A DNA stretch of 27,806 bases from Ferrithrix thermotolerans DSM 19514 (GTDB lineage: Bacteria > Actinomycetota > Acidimicrobiia > Acidimicrobiales > Ilumatobacteraceae). The DNA lies in NCBI GenBank assembly GCA_945860575.1, contig CAMAQQ010000001.1:1-27806 (forward strand). The letters are read 5' to 3'. A program made the position numbers and the translations under genes. Below, piece after piece: positions 1 through 9,659 of the stretch (its first letter is position 1; each line of letters opens with the position of its first letter). The notes below the pieces were generated by a model. That model had not been told where the DNA came from and did no database searches. It was given only the letters and a program-made list of their open reading frames with translations.

Positions 1-1160
1 CCAATGCCTTTGAAAGCATCAAGCGAGGCAGTGCCATCGTTTGATTTTTGTGCGGCAACCGTGACGACACTGAATGTGCCGACAACCAAAGCCGCATACA
101 GCACCACATAAACAGCAATTGCAGTCAAGCCGTCACCAACATCAGGCGATGCGCGATGTGACGATGCTTCTAAACCGACAAGAATAAAACCAGCATGACT
201 AATAGAAGAGTATGCGAGCATGCGCTTTACGTCGGTTTGCACTACGGCAACGACTGATCCAACGACAAGCGTCAGTGCTGACAATACAAAAACTGCCGGA
301 CCCCAATCATCGGCACGCGAAGGAAATGCAGTTACAAAAACTCGCACCAGCGCAACAAGCGCGGCGACTTTTCCGGCTGAAGCCATGAAGGCCGTAACCG
401 GAGTTGGTGAACCTTGATAAACATCTGGAGTCCAGGATTGAAATGGCACCAGAGAAACTTTGAAACCAAAACCAACGAGCATCAGGCCAACACCAAGAAG
501 CAACAAAGTGTCGTTGCGTGGAACGGTGATATAAGAATTAAGCGCCAAATTAATGTCAACCAAACGAGTAGTGCCCGTCGCACCGTAGGTAAGTGCGACA
601 CCATACAAAAAGAAAGCCGACGCGAAACCACCAAGGATGAAATATTTCAATCCGGCTTCCTGACTTTCTGCGCGTTTTCGATTGCTTGCAGCCAATAAGT
701 AAAGCGACAAACTAAGAGTTTCTAAACCAAGAAATAATACGATCAGGTCGTTTGCCGCAACCATCACGATTCCGCCGATTGCCGCAGTTAGATAGAGTGC
801 ATAAATCTCGGGCGTGTCGGTGTTTTCACCTGCCAGATAGTCGCTAGTCACCAGACTGACAAGCAACACCGCCGAACAAATTGCAATTGACGCCAGCACA
901 GCAAAATGGTCGAGGGCGAGAGCGCCACCGACAAGAAGTTTCGGACCAGAACTTGAAATATCACGCCATAAAAATATTGACACAATAATTGCGGCACTTG
1001 CCATTAACGCACTGGCTAATCCGTACCAACCACGTCGCCACTGCGGAGTCAATGAACCGACAAGCAAAAGAAACAATGCACCGAACAGCAAAACTAACAA
1101 CGGCGAAATTGAAAACCAATCAATTGCAGGGCCAACAAATTCCGGAATTTGATCGTTCAC
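1..1160 (-). CDS. nuoN: NADH-quinone oxidoreductase subunit N (C-terminus outside window)
   Basis: Membrane antiporter-like subunit of complex I and one of its proton-pumping modules. The reading frame is open from a GTG at 1160 to the window edge, giving 386 residues with no stop, so the last roughly 100 residues are missing. The visible protein is a long chain of hydrophobic helices and ends in a segment containing LDAFKGIG, which is typical of NuoN. The GTG start overlaps the nuoM stop by 4 nt (GTGA), as at many other junctions in this operon. It is the last nuo gene in the usual A-to-N order. The assignment rests on position, membrane character and that motif; the call is secure and only the 3' end is unknown. 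Confidence 0.95.
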   Translation of the reverse strand, partial: MNDQIPEFVGPAIDWFSISPLLVLLFGALFLLLVGSLTPQWRRGWYGLASALMASAAIIVSIFLWRDISSSGPKLLVGGALALDHFAVLASIAICSAVLLVSLVTSDYLAGENTDTPEIYALYLTAAIGGIVMVAANDLIVLFLGLETLSLSLYLLAASNRKRAESQEAGLKYFILGGFASAFFLYGVALTYGATGTTRLVDINLALNSYITVPRNDTLLLLGVGLMLVGFGFKVSLVPFQSWTPDVYQGSPTPVTAFMASAGKVAALVALVRVFVTAFPSRADDWGPAVFVLSALTLVVGSVVAVVQTDVKRMLAYSSISHAGFILVGLEASSHRASPDVGDGLTAIAVYVVLYAALVVGTFSVVTVAAQKSNDGTASLDAFKGI

Positions 1161-2665
1161 TTGGTTTGTCCTTCTACATGCTCAATAAGTGCACCCACAC
1201 TTGGTTCAATTCTGTCGAGAATTGGTTTTGGATAAATACCAGATACGACGATGATCGCCACGAACACAGACATCAACAAACCCTCACGCAAGGTGAGTTC
1301 TTTAAAAGTTGAATTGGCTTCGTCTGGCTCACCATGAAATACGCGTTGATATGCCCACAACAAATAAAGTGCAGCAAGAACAACTCCGACAGTGGCGACC
1401 AGTGTCCACCAGCGGGCAGGACCAAATGATCCGATCAAAATCAAAAACTCGCCGACGAAACCATTGAGACCGGGCAAACCAACTGATGACAGCATGACCA
1501 CCGTGAACACACCAGCGAATATTGGCGCAACATGTTGAATGCCGCGTAACTCGGCGATCTCACGAGTATGGCGACGTTCGTAAATCATGCCGACAAGCAG
1601 AAACAACGCACCTGTTGAGACTCCATGATTGACCATTTGCATTACGGCGCCAGTCACAGCCTGCGAACTAAGGGCGAATGTACCAAGAACAATGAACCCG
1701 AGGTGAGCAACCGAAGAGTACGCCACAAGTCGTTTTAAATCGCGTTGCATCGTTGCGGCAATTGCGCCGTAAATGATTCCGATTACTGCCAGAGAAAATA
1801 TCGCCGGTCGCGCCCACATCGCAGCCTGTGGAAATAAATAAACTCCGAAGCGCAGGAAACCATAAGTTCCCATTTTGAGCAATACACCAGCAAGAATTAC
1901 CGAGCCCCCGGTCGGGGCTTGTGTGTGGGCATCGGGTAACCAGGTGTGAAATGGAAATAATGGAACCTTGACGGCGAAGGCAATCGCAAAAGATAAAAAT
2001 AGCCATCGAGCTGCATTTGTTGAGAACTTTGCACCTTCAGCGATTTTGACAAGATCGAATGTCACCACACCAAGGTCGCGCTGTGCAAGCGCAACTGTTG
2101 CGATGATTCCGATGAGCATGAAAGCCGAACCAGCCATTGTGTAGAGAAAGAACTTTGTTGCCGCATACACCCGTTGGTCGTAGCCCCAACCACCGATCAA
2201 GAAATACATCGGCACCAAAACAATTTCAAACATTACGAAGAATAAAAACAAGTCAAGCGACAAGAACGAACCCATTACCCCAGCTTGTAATAACAGCATC
2301 CAAGCAAAATAAGAAGTTTCATTGTGATGCGGGTCAATACCGACAATCACTAATGGAAACAAGATTCCGGTGAGCACTATCAAAAACAATGAGATGCCGT
2401 CCACCCCGAGATGCCAAGAGATTCCCCATTGGCTGATCCAAGCGTGCTGCGAGACGAACTGAAAACCCGCCTCACCAGTCTTGAACGCGGCCAGCAACCA
2501 CAGCGAAAGTGCTGCAGTTGAAACACTCGAAACTAATGCCGCTAATTTCATCCACTCTGGACGCGAACCACCGAGTAGCGCGACGACTACCGAACCGATT
2601 ACGGGCAATACTACGAGCAGGGTCAGAATTGGAAAGTTAAGTACTTCGGCGCTTGATGCGATCAC
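1157..2665 (-). CDS. nuoM: NADH-quinone oxidoreductase subunit M
   Basis: Antiporter-like proton-pumping subunit of the complex I membrane arm, 502 residues, the usual NuoM length. The family signature HTWLPDAHTQAPTGGSV lies at residues 240-256. The conserved glutamate (E147, in FVMFEIVLVP) and lysine (K233, in AVKVPLFPFH) of the proton channel are present. The start is a GTG at 2665 that overlaps the nuoL stop by 4 nt, and the gene's own stop overlaps nuoN by 4 nt, so translational coupling on both sides is likely. The many other open frames crossing this gene on both strands are shadows. No oddities were seen. Confidence 0.98.
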   Translation of the reverse strand: MIASSAEVLNFPILTLLVVLPVIGSVVVALLGGSRPEWMKLAALVSSVSTAALSLWLLAAFKTGEAGFQFVSQHAWISQWGISWHLGVDGISLFLIVLTGILFPLVIVGIDPHHNETSYFAWMLLLQAGVMGSFLSLDLFLFFVMFEIVLVPMYFLIGGWGYDQRVYAATKFFLYTMAGSAFMLIGIIATVALAQRDLGVVTFDLVKIAEGAKFSTNAARWLFLSFAIAFAVKVPLFPFHTWLPDAHTQAPTGGSVILAGVLLKMGTYGFLRFGVYLFPQAAMWARPAIFSLAVIGIIYGAIAATMQRDLKRLVAYSSVAHLGFIVLGTFALSSQAVTGAVMQMVNHGVSTGALFLLVGMIYERRHTREIAELRGIQHVAPIFAGVFTVVMLSSVGLPGLNGFVGEFLILIGSFGPARWWTLVATVGVVLAALYLLWAYQRVFHGEPDEANSTFKELTLREGLLMSVFVAIIVVSGIYPKPILDRIEPSVGALIEHVEGQTK

Positions 2666-4575
2666 AACAGTGCTCCCCGCAAAAAGAACCAGGCCAAAAT
2701 AACAACTGCGCCAAGACTTATCAACAATGCGTACGCCCGAACGAAACCGCTTTGAGCCCGGCGCAATGATGTTGCGATATTTTGAATCAACTTGCCGACT
2801 CCGTTGACAACGCCATCAACGATGTTGGCGTCAATCCATGTGATTAAATTAAAAGTTCGTGCGCCAGGCCCAGCGATCAGACGGCTTGCGGCATTGTCGT
2901 AGTACCACGCTTGCTCTAGAACTTTGGGCTCAATTGGCTTGATCCATGATTTTGCATAAACCGCAATTGATGCCGCGATTCCGACCACTGCAACGACAAT
3001 CGCTACGACTAATAACAGATATTTATTTTGATAGGCCCATGTCTCACCAATGTGCGCTTCAGATTCTTCAACAACCGGTGCAAGCCAGCGTTCGAGAAAA
3101 TTAAAATTTTTGCCGAAAGGCAATTGCATTGCCCCACCGACTATGGATAAGCCAGACAATATGACTAGTGGCGTCAACATCACCCAACTGCTCTCATGAG
3201 GTGTCAAATCGCCGTGCGAACCGTGTTCAGCGCTGTGATCATTCCACTTTGCTTTGCCGTAAAACACCATGATTACTTGTCGTGTCATGTAGAACGCCGT
3301 CAATAGTGCCGTTATTAAACCAACAACATATAGCCCGCGATTATTTGCATAGACATAAAGCAAAATTTCATCTTTCGACCAGAAACCGGCAAACGGCGGC
3401 ACTCCTGCAATTGCTAGCCAGCCGATAATAAAAGTGAACGCGGTAACCGGCATGACTTTTCGTAGCGCTCCCATGCGACGCATATCTTGTTCATGATGCA
3501 TGCCGTGAATCACAGAACCTGAACCGAGAAACAACAACGCCTTGAAAAATGCGTGGGTCACCATGTGAAAAATTGCCGCGACATATGCACCAGAACCCAC
3601 TGCTAAAAACATGTAGCCCAACTGTGAAACGGTGCTGTAGGCGAGAACTTTTTTAATATCGTTTTGCGCAACGGCAACCGATGCTGCATAAAGCGCAGTA
3701 GCCGCGCCAACAACGGCGATCACTGTTGGCAACCATTCAAACGAAGCATGCAAAACAGGACTCATGCGAGTCATTAAAAACACACCCGATGTCACCATCG
3801 TTGCGGCATGGATCAACGCCGAAACCGGAGTCGGGCCTTCCATCGCGTCTGGCAGCCAAAGATAAAGCGGAAGTTGTGCACTCTTGCCGCAAGCACCGAC
3901 AAAAAGCAGGAGCCCAATTGCTGTTGCTGTTACTGCAGCCAGTTCACCACTATGAGCGGATTCGTTAATTGCGTGATATGAAAGAGTACCGAGACTATTG
4001 AATGCCAGAAACATCGCGGCCATCACACCGAAGTCGCCAATGCGATTGGTGACGAAAGCTTTTTTGCCGGCTACTGCAGCACTGTTACGGGTGTGCCAAA
4101 ATGAAATCAAGAAGTAACTGCAAGCGCCGACACCTTCCCATCCCAAGAACGTGACGAGTAGATTTTCGCCGAGAACAAGCATCAGCATGCTGAAAACGAA
4201 GAGATTCAAATACAAAAAGAATTTCGAGAACTTGGTATCACCGTGCATATAGCCAATTGCATAGAGATGAATCAAAGTTGAAATACCCGTGACAAATAAC
4301 GCCATCACAATGCTTAGTGGGTCTGCTAGAACAGCGAGATCAACTTGCAGTGAGCCGACTCGAATCCACGAGAACATCGTTGCAACATGACTGCGCTCTT
4401 CGGCAGGAAGACCCAGCATCTCAAAATAAGCCAGCACCGTCACAAGAAACGACGATGCTGTTGCGATTGTGGCGACCCAACCTGCGCGTGGGTCGCCAAG
4501 TTTGCGGCCCAAAATTAAATTAATTAAAGCCCCGGCAAGTGGCAGTACCGGTATCAGCCAAATCAAGTCGAGCAT
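2662..4575 (-). CDS. nuoL: NADH-quinone oxidoreductase subunit L
   Basis: Distal antiporter-like subunit of complex I, 637 residues, full length for NuoL. The channel residues are visible: E147 in GWEGVG and K231 in GKSAQLPL. They are followed by the signature LPDAMEGPTPVSALIHA at 241-257. A long C-terminal part with further hydrophobic segments (about 520-637) fits the lateral helix and terminal transmembrane helix of NuoL. The ATG at 4575 lies 2 nt after the nuoK stop, and the stop overlaps the nuoM GTG. It matches the family throughout with no frameshift. Confidence 0.98.
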   Translation of the reverse strand: MLDLIWLIPVLPLAGALINLILGRKLGDPRAGWVATIATASSFLVTVLAYFEMLGLPAEERSHVATMFSWIRVGSLQVDLAVLADPLSIVMALFVTGISTLIHLYAIGYMHGDTKFSKFFLYLNLFVFSMLMLVLGENLLVTFLGWEGVGACSYFLISFWHTRNSAAVAGKKAFVTNRIGDFGVMAAMFLAFNSLGTLSYHAINESAHSGELAAVTATAIGLLLFVGACGKSAQLPLYLWLPDAMEGPTPVSALIHAATMVTSGVFLMTRMSPVLHASFEWLPTVIAVVGAATALYAASVAVAQNDIKKVLAYSTVSQLGYMFLAVGSGAYVAAIFHMVTHAFFKALLFLGSGSVIHGMHHEQDMRRMGALRKVMPVTAFTFIIGWLAIAGVPPFAGFWSKDEILLYVYANNRGLYVVGLITALLTAFYMTRQVIMVFYGKAKWNDHSAEHGSHGDLTPHESSWVMLTPLVILSGLSIVGGAMQLPFGKNFNFLERWLAPVVEESEAHIGETWAYQNKYLLLVVAIVVAVVGIAASIAVYAKSWIKPIEPKVLEQAWYYDNAASRLIAGPGARTFNLITWIDANIVDGVVNGVGKLIQNIATSLRRAQSGFVRAYALLISLGAVVILAWFFLRGALL

Positions 4576-4577
4576 GA

Positions 4578-4898
4578 CTAGCCCTTCAACTCGGCAAGAT
4601 CGTCGGCGGTAACCGAACTGCGATTGCGCATGATCGCCACGATGATGCCGAGTCCCACGACTACTTCAGCGGCGGCAACCACCATTACAAAAAATACGAT
4701 CGTCTGACCGTTGATGTCGTTTAGTTGTCGAGCCAAAGTAACGAAACTGAGATTCACTGCGTTGAGCATCAACTCGATACACATGAACATAACCAGCGGG
4801 TTGCGACGAACTAGAACTCCGAATGTTCCAATCCCAAAAAGCACGGCACTCAACACGAGATACCAAGATGCAGTTGGGGCCAGTGAGAGCGCGATCAT
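4578..4898 (-). CDS. nuoK: NADH-quinone oxidoreductase subunit K
   Basis: Small three-helix subunit of the complex I membrane arm, homologous to MrpC, 106 residues. The two membrane glutamates needed for proton transfer in the family are present at E42 (in MCIELMLN) and E78 (in AAAEVVVG), 36 residues apart as expected. The ATG at 4898 overlaps the nuoJ stop by 4 nt (ATGA), and nuoL starts 2 nt after its stop. Length and helices are normal for NuoK. Confidence 0.97.
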   Translation of the reverse strand: MIALSLAPTASWYLVLSAVLFGIGTFGVLVRRNPLVMFMCIELMLNAVNLSFVTLARQLNDINGQTIVFFVMVVAAAEVVVGLGIIVAIMRNRSSVTADDLAELKG

Positions 4899-5443
4899 TT
4901 TGGATTCTCAGCCACTGAATTTTTGGTTCGTCGCGCTAGAAGCACAGTACCGACAACCGCAACAACTAACAGCACCGAAGTTACTTCGAATGCGACAACA
5001 TATTGAGAGAAAATAGATTGTGCGAGTTGCTTGGTGTTTGCGTCAGAATCATTGAGTAAATCCGGAATATTCAACCCCGCGCCACGTTCTTGCAACACGC
5101 CACTACCTGTCGCAAACGCGGCAACGAGTACCCCAATCAAGCCCAAACTGACGATCACTGCAAGTGGGCGTTGGGTTGTTAGCGGTTCGGTGCGAAGATT
5201 TTCAACTCGATCAACGCCCAACAACATGATCACGAACAAAAACAGCACGACGATGGCGCCGGCGTAAACGATTACTTGTACGGCGGCAAGAAAGTGTGCC
5301 TCTTGAATCACGAATAGAACCGCCACGCCAAAAAGTGTCAGCACAAGACTTAACGCCGCATGCACTGGGTGCTTTCGAATGATTACTCCGACTGCACCAA
5401 CTACAACCATCAATGCGGCGCAGCCAAAAACAAAGAGTTCCAT
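4895..5443 (-). CDS. nuoJ: NADH-quinone oxidoreductase subunit J
   Basis: Membrane subunit of complex I next to NuoH and NuoK, 182 residues with five hydrophobic segments. The family motif AAVQVIVYAGAIVVLFLFVI at about 53-72 marks the helix that carries the pi-bulge in complex I structures. The C-terminal tail is short and polar. The ATG at 5443 directly abuts the nuoI stop, and the stop overlaps the nuoK ATG. Start choice, length and order are all conventional. Confidence 0.97.
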   Translation of the reverse strand: MELFVFGCAALMVVVGAVGVIIRKHPVHAALSLVLTLFGVAVLFVIQEAHFLAAVQVIVYAGAIVVLFLFVIMLLGVDRVENLRTEPLTTQRPLAVIVSLGLIGVLVAAFATGSGVLQERGAGLNIPDLLNDSDANTKQLAQSIFSQYVVAFEVTSVLLVVAVVGTVLLARRTKNSVAENPK

Positions 5444-6076
5444 TTATTCGCTCTTATCTTCTGCAGGGCGGATGCCATAACCAAGTTCACCGCTCCAAGA
5501 CACGACGCCAGTGAAGTTCGCGTCACCCGATGCCGCAGTTGCTCGCATCCATCCTGAGGTGTTTTGATCTTCGCCTTCGCGCCAATCTTCCCACGCGAGC
5601 TGCTTAGGTTTTCCAGAGTTGTCGACGAGAAGTTCACTTTTCGTATAAATGGCATCTTGACGATTTGTGAATGAGAACTCAAAAAGTTTTGTTTCGGTAA
5701 TCGCTTCAGTTGGGCATGCCTCGACGCACAAATCACAATGAATGCAACGCAGGTAATTGATTTCATAAATCCAACCGAAGCGCTCTCCGGGTGAAGTCGG
5801 TTTCATAGGGTCGTTATCGGCCCCGCGAACATGAATGCACTTGGCTGGACAAACTGCGGCGCATAACTCACAGCCGATGCATTTTTCCATGCCGTCTTCA
5901 TATTTATTGAGAACATGACGACCATGTAGACGCTCTGGCTTCTCGAGCTTTTCGTCCATCTTGACTGCGCGTTTTTTGTTTCGCTGAAATACTCGACCAC
6001 CGGAGTATTGCGTTGTGACACGATTTTTTTTTCCGCGTTGACGAAGCGTAACTATGAACCCGCCGAGGTATCCCAT
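5444..6076 (-). CDS. nuoI: NADH-quinone oxidoreductase subunit I (2x[4Fe-4S])
   Basis: Peripheral-arm subunit carrying clusters N6a and N6b, which pass electrons towards N2 in NuoB; 210 residues. Two ferredoxin motifs are seen: C66-x2-C-x2-C-x3-C76 and C111-x2-C-x2-C-x3-C121, each followed by proline. The frame stays open upstream to 6196, but those 40 residues duplicate the end of nuoH and do not look like NuoI. The ATG at 6076 overlaps the nuoH stop by one base (TAATG) and gives the MGYLGGFIVTLRQ beginning, so it is chosen. The 3' end abuts nuoJ. Confidence 0.97.
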   Translation of the reverse strand: MGYLGGFIVTLRQRGKKNRVTTQYSGGRVFQRNKKRAVKMDEKLEKPERLHGRHVLNKYEDGMEKCIGCELCAAVCPAKCIHVRGADNDPMKPTSPGERFGWIYEINYLRCIHCDLCVEACPTEAITETKLFEFSFTNRQDAIYTKSELLVDNSGKPKQLAWEDWREGEDQNTSGWMRATAASGDANFTGVVSWSGELGYGIRPAEDKSE

Positions 6077-7293
6077 TAGAACATTTGTCCTTGTGTCTCG
6101 CGTTGCCGCGCACTTTGAGTAAAGGCTGCTTGCAAAAGAAGATAGCCACCAACCATCACGACAATCGAGATCGATGTAACCAAAATAATATTCCAATCGT
6201 TTTGCCGAGCCATGCGTTGTGATGCCAACAACATGAACCAGCCAAGACCACCAGGGATAAGAACCTTCCAGCCGAGATCCATTAATTGGTCATAACGCAA
6301 ACGCGGAAGAGTCGCGCGGAACCAAATATATATATAGAGGAAGACAAGAACTTTGGCCAGCAGCCAAAGTGTGCCCTCAAGAGCGTTTGGAATCACCGGA
6401 ATATCGAGTACGAAGTTTCCGATTGCAATTGGTTGCGGACCGCCAAAGAACAGTGTGACGATAAGCGCCGACATAGTGACCGTATTCATAAATTCGGCAA
6501 GATAAAACAATGCAAATCGAATTGACGAATATTCTGTATTGAATCCGCCAACAAGTTCTTGCTCGGCTTCAACCAAATCAAATGGCGGACGGTTTAGCTC
6601 TGCCGTCGCAGCGATTAGAAAAATAATAAATGGCACGATGCCTGTTGAAATTACGTTCCACTGAGTAACTGTCTCCTGAGCCGCAACGATGCCACTCGTC
6701 GAAAGTGTGCCCGCGAGCAACAGCACACAAGCCAACGACAAACCGAGCGCCGCTTCATAACTCACCATTTGTGCCGATGCTCGAACAGAACCAATAAGTG
6801 GATATTTTGATCCACTTGACCAACCTGCGAGCATGATGCCGTAAACGGCAATCGACGAAATCGCGAGAGCGAACAGCACGCCAATTGGTGGATCAGCCAG
6901 TTGAACTTTTGTTACATGACCAAACCAAGTGACTTCACCACCGTTACCATCGCGGAAATCTCCTCCAAGTGGAATAATTGCAAACGCCAAAAACGCAGGT
7001 ACGAAAGACAAAAACGGCGCAAGTGCAAAAACAAAACGATCTGACCGATTTGGAATCAAATCTTCTTTAAAAAATAGTTTGATGCCGTCGGCCAGAGTTT
7101 GCATGATCCCGAACGGACCTGTTTTGTTTGGCCCGATACGATTTTGCATTCCGGCAATTGCCTTGCGCTCAAACCACACCATCAGCATTGTTGCCAGCAA
7201 CCCAACCACAAATACAACCACGACCTTTAACAGCACAATCAACAAAGGCACCCAAAGTATTTCATCTAGGAATAGAGCGTCCAGAGCGATCAC
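6076..7293 (-). CDS. nuoH: NADH-quinone oxidoreductase subunit H
   Basis: Membrane subunit that forms the quinone chamber together with NuoB and NuoD; 405 residues. It shows FERKAIAGMQNRIGPNKTGP at 41-60, WSSGSKYPLIGSVRASAQMV at 158-177 and ELNRPPFDLVEAEQELVGG at 232-250, all signature regions of NuoH/ND1. The frame extends upstream to 7383, but the extra 30 residues overlap nuoG and are rich in Cys and Arg, unlike any NuoH start. The GTG at 7293, a 4-nt GTGA overlap with the nuoG stop, is preferred and matches the pattern of neighbouring junctions. Confidence 0.97.
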   Translation of the reverse strand: MIALDALFLDEILWVPLLIVLLKVVVVFVVGLLATMLMVWFERKAIAGMQNRIGPNKTGPFGIMQTLADGIKLFFKEDLIPNRSDRFVFALAPFLSFVPAFLAFAIIPLGGDFRDGNGGEVTWFGHVTKVQLADPPIGVLFALAISSIAVYGIMLAGWSSGSKYPLIGSVRASAQMVSYEAALGLSLACVLLLAGTLSTSGIVAAQETVTQWNVISTGIVPFIIFLIAATAELNRPPFDLVEAEQELVGGFNTEYSSIRFALFYLAEFMNTVTMSALIVTLFFGGPQPIAIGNFVLDIPVIPNALEGTLWLLAKVLVFLYIYIWFRATLPRLRYDQLMDLGWKVLIPGGLGWFMLLASQRMARQNDWNIILVTSISIVVMVGGYLLLQAAFTQSARQRETQGQMF

Positions 7294-9659
7294 TTGATTT
7301 GCTCGATTCGAACATCGATCACATCTGCCGCAATATTCAACAATGGACGAATATCTACATTTGTGTGGTTGTATGGCAACCAAGCGGTACCACGATTGAT
7401 TCCATTGTGAGCCCTGACTGGTAAAACAATATTTATTTCGTCAACACCAACCCGAATATTTGTGCCGTCTACGACACCGATTCGAGCAAGATCTAACGGG
7501 TGAACATAAATTGTTGATTCGGTGATTATCCCCACGAGTGAATTACTGGTGATAGTGGACTGGGCTGCGTCATACATTGTGCGAGACACAATTAGTCGAT
7601 AACTATATGAATTTCGGTCTACCAAAACTTTGGACCCACGAGAAATTGTCGCTGATGCTTCATGAACCATCAGCACGCCGTCGCTTTGAATCGCCGATTG
7701 ATTGTCACAAGAAGAAAACCCTGGGATTGCCGAAATCATTTTCTTGTGCAACTCGTCAAGACTTGATACGCCAAGATCTATTCCAAGGCTCAATCCAAGT
7801 TCGGCGGCGATCATCCAATCCGGGCGCGATGTGCCTCGTGGGGTGATCTGCTGTGAGACATTGCTGACGCGACCTTCGAGGTTCGTCGTTGTACCTTTTT
7901 TTTCGGCGAACGCCGCAGCCGGAAAAACAACATCTGCGTTTTCGTTGGCGCTCGTAACAAAAGTATCGATGCTGATGACACTTTTGATCTGCGATAGTGC
8001 TTGCTTGACGAGTATCGAATCGGCGACATCGGCGAGCGGATTTGCTCCCAGCAAAATTAGGCAATTAATTTTGCCAGCCGCGGCCTTCGTCAAGATATCA
8101 ATTGCATCACCAGAGTTTTGTTGCGGCGTAAGACCTACGGCCACTGCGCCACGAACATTGCCACGGCGTAAAACAGGAAGAATTTTTGCATTTGGAATTG
8201 CATGCAACAATTCTCCCAACGCATGTAAAGTGAATGCTTCGTTCTCGGCTAAATTTGCGCGACCTAGAACGACGACGACTTCACCTCGCGCGATTTGCTC
8301 TTTCATCTCTTGGGTTTCTAATGTCTCTCGCACAGTTTGGGCCTGATGGCCTGGTTCAAATGCGACGCTTCTCCACGCATATGGTGTCAAGCCGGAGTCA
8401 TGCGAAGAAAACTCAATAATTCGTGAATTGCGCTTTTGCGCTGCATCTCGAATTCTTAGATAAAGAACCGGCAGTTCTTCTTTGAGATCAGGAGCCAACA
8501 AAATGATCGTGCTGGCGGCACAAGTTTCATCGATTGTTGCTTGTGCAAGATTGAAAATTTCAGGTGTTAAACCATCACCGAGTTGCGAGTCGCGTTGATT
8601 AATCTTCAATTCATCGGCCAGCATTGCCCAGGCAAATGCGTCTTCGTTGGTGCCTCGCGCCCCACCAAGAATCGCCACAGAATCTGCGCCGTTTGTGAGT
8701 GCATGGCGAATTATTCTTGCCGCTGATTCAAGAGCGACCGACCAAGAACTCGGCACAAGACCCGCATCAGACTTGATTAACGGAGTAGTAAGACGCTCGG
8801 TCGAATTGACTGATTCAAAGTTGTAACGACCGCGATCACACAACCAGCCCCAGTTGACGGGGTCGATATCTACGCCCTGATATCGCACAAGTTCATCTCG
8901 GCTGCTTTGCACAACGATGCGACATCCGACCGAGCACGAGGTGCACGTAGTTTCAGTTTCATTCAAATCCCACGGACGGGCCTTGAATCGATATGGCTTT
9001 GCGGTCAACGCACCGACCGGGCAAATTTGCACTGTGTTGCCAGAAAAATAGCTGCTGAAAGGTTCTTCAGGAAATGTTAAAACCTGTGTGTCATTGCCGC
9101 GACTAGTGAACGAAATCAGTGGATCACCTGCAACTTCGTCGGCGAATCTCGTGCATCGATCGCACAAGATGCAACGCTCGCGATCAAGATAAACAATGTC
9201 ACTGATCGCAATTGGTTTTTCGTAGTGACGCTTTTCTTCGACGAACCGACTTTCACCTGGCCCGTGACTGAACGCCTGATCTTGCAACGGACATTCTCCG
9301 CCTTTATCGCAAACAGGGCAATCAAGCGGATGATTTGCGAGCAACAGCTCAAGCACACCTTCTTGCGCTTTTTTGACGGTGTCAGTTGCGGTGCGAACAA
9401 TTTGCCCTTCGGCAACTGGCGTCATACACGAAACAACCATCATTGGTCCGCGGGGTGTTTCAACTTCGACAAGACATTGTCGACACATGCCGACCGAACT
9501 CATGCGAGGGTGGTAACAAAATCTTGGAATGAAATCATCCGTGCGATCAGCAGCGGCGATAATCACCTCGCCCTTGCGGGCTAAAACCGGCTTGTCGTTG
9601 ATCGTGATGTTTACAACATTCGGGTCAACAACGACTTTTTCTGGATCAACAATCGTCAT
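7290..9659 (-). CDS. nuoG: NADH-quinone oxidoreductase subunit G
   Basis: Largest peripheral-arm subunit, 789 residues. The cluster ligands can be read in order: the 2Fe-2S N1b set C48, C59, C62, C78; the N5 set H110, C114, C117, C123; a 4Fe-4S set C163, C166, C169, C213; and the extra N7 set C239, C242, C246, C274, found only in some bacteria including actinobacteria. A degenerate molybdopterin-oxidoreductase-like domain follows from about residue 285 to the end. The ATG at 9659 overlaps the nuoF stop by 4 nt. A 214-residue open frame on the opposite strand (7702-8346) is a shadow. Confidence 0.98.
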   Translation of the reverse strand: MTIVDPEKVVVDPNVVNITINDKPVLARKGEVIIAAADRTDDFIPRFCYHPRMSSVGMCRQCLVEVETPRGPMMVVSCMTPVAEGQIVRTATDTVKKAQEGVLELLLANHPLDCPVCDKGGECPLQDQAFSHGPGESRFVEEKRHYEKPIAISDIVYLDRERCILCDRCTRFADEVAGDPLISFTSRGNDTQVLTFPEEPFSSYFSGNTVQICPVGALTAKPYRFKARPWDLNETETTCTSCSVGCRIVVQSSRDELVRYQGVDIDPVNWGWLCDRGRYNFESVNSTERLTTPLIKSDAGLVPSSWSVALESAARIIRHALTNGADSVAILGGARGTNEDAFAWAMLADELKINQRDSQLGDGLTPEIFNLAQATIDETCAASTIILLAPDLKEELPVLYLRIRDAAQKRNSRIIEFSSHDSGLTPYAWRSVAFEPGHQAQTVRETLETQEMKEQIARGEVVVVLGRANLAENEAFTLHALGELLHAIPNAKILPVLRRGNVRGAVAVGLTPQQNSGDAIDILTKAAAGKINCLILLGANPLADVADSILVKQALSQIKSVISIDTFVTSANENADVVFPAAAFAEKKGTTTNLEGRVSNVSQQITPRGTSRPDWMIAAELGLSLGIDLGVSSLDELHKKMISAIPGFSSCDNQSAIQSDGVLMVHEASATISRGSKVLVDRNSYSYRLIVSRTMYDAAQSTITSNSLVGIITESTIYVHPLDLARIGVVDGTNIRVGVDEINIVLPVRAHNGINRGTAWLPYNHTNVDIRPLLNIAADVIDVRIEQIK

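Noticed and set aside
6077..6196. Upstream extension of nuoI by 40 residues
   Set aside because: It overlaps the nuoH coding end in another frame and does not look like a NuoI N-terminus; the TAATG junction at 6076 is better.
7294..7383. Upstream extension of nuoH by 30 residues
   Set aside because: It lies inside nuoG and is Cys/Arg-rich; the GTGA overlap at 7293 fits the operon pattern.
7702..8346. 214-residue open frame on the plus strand opposite nuoG
   Set aside because: It is fully antisense to a strongly conserved gene, has a biased composition rich in Ser, Ala and Arg, and shows no family motif; similar shadows cover most nuo genes.
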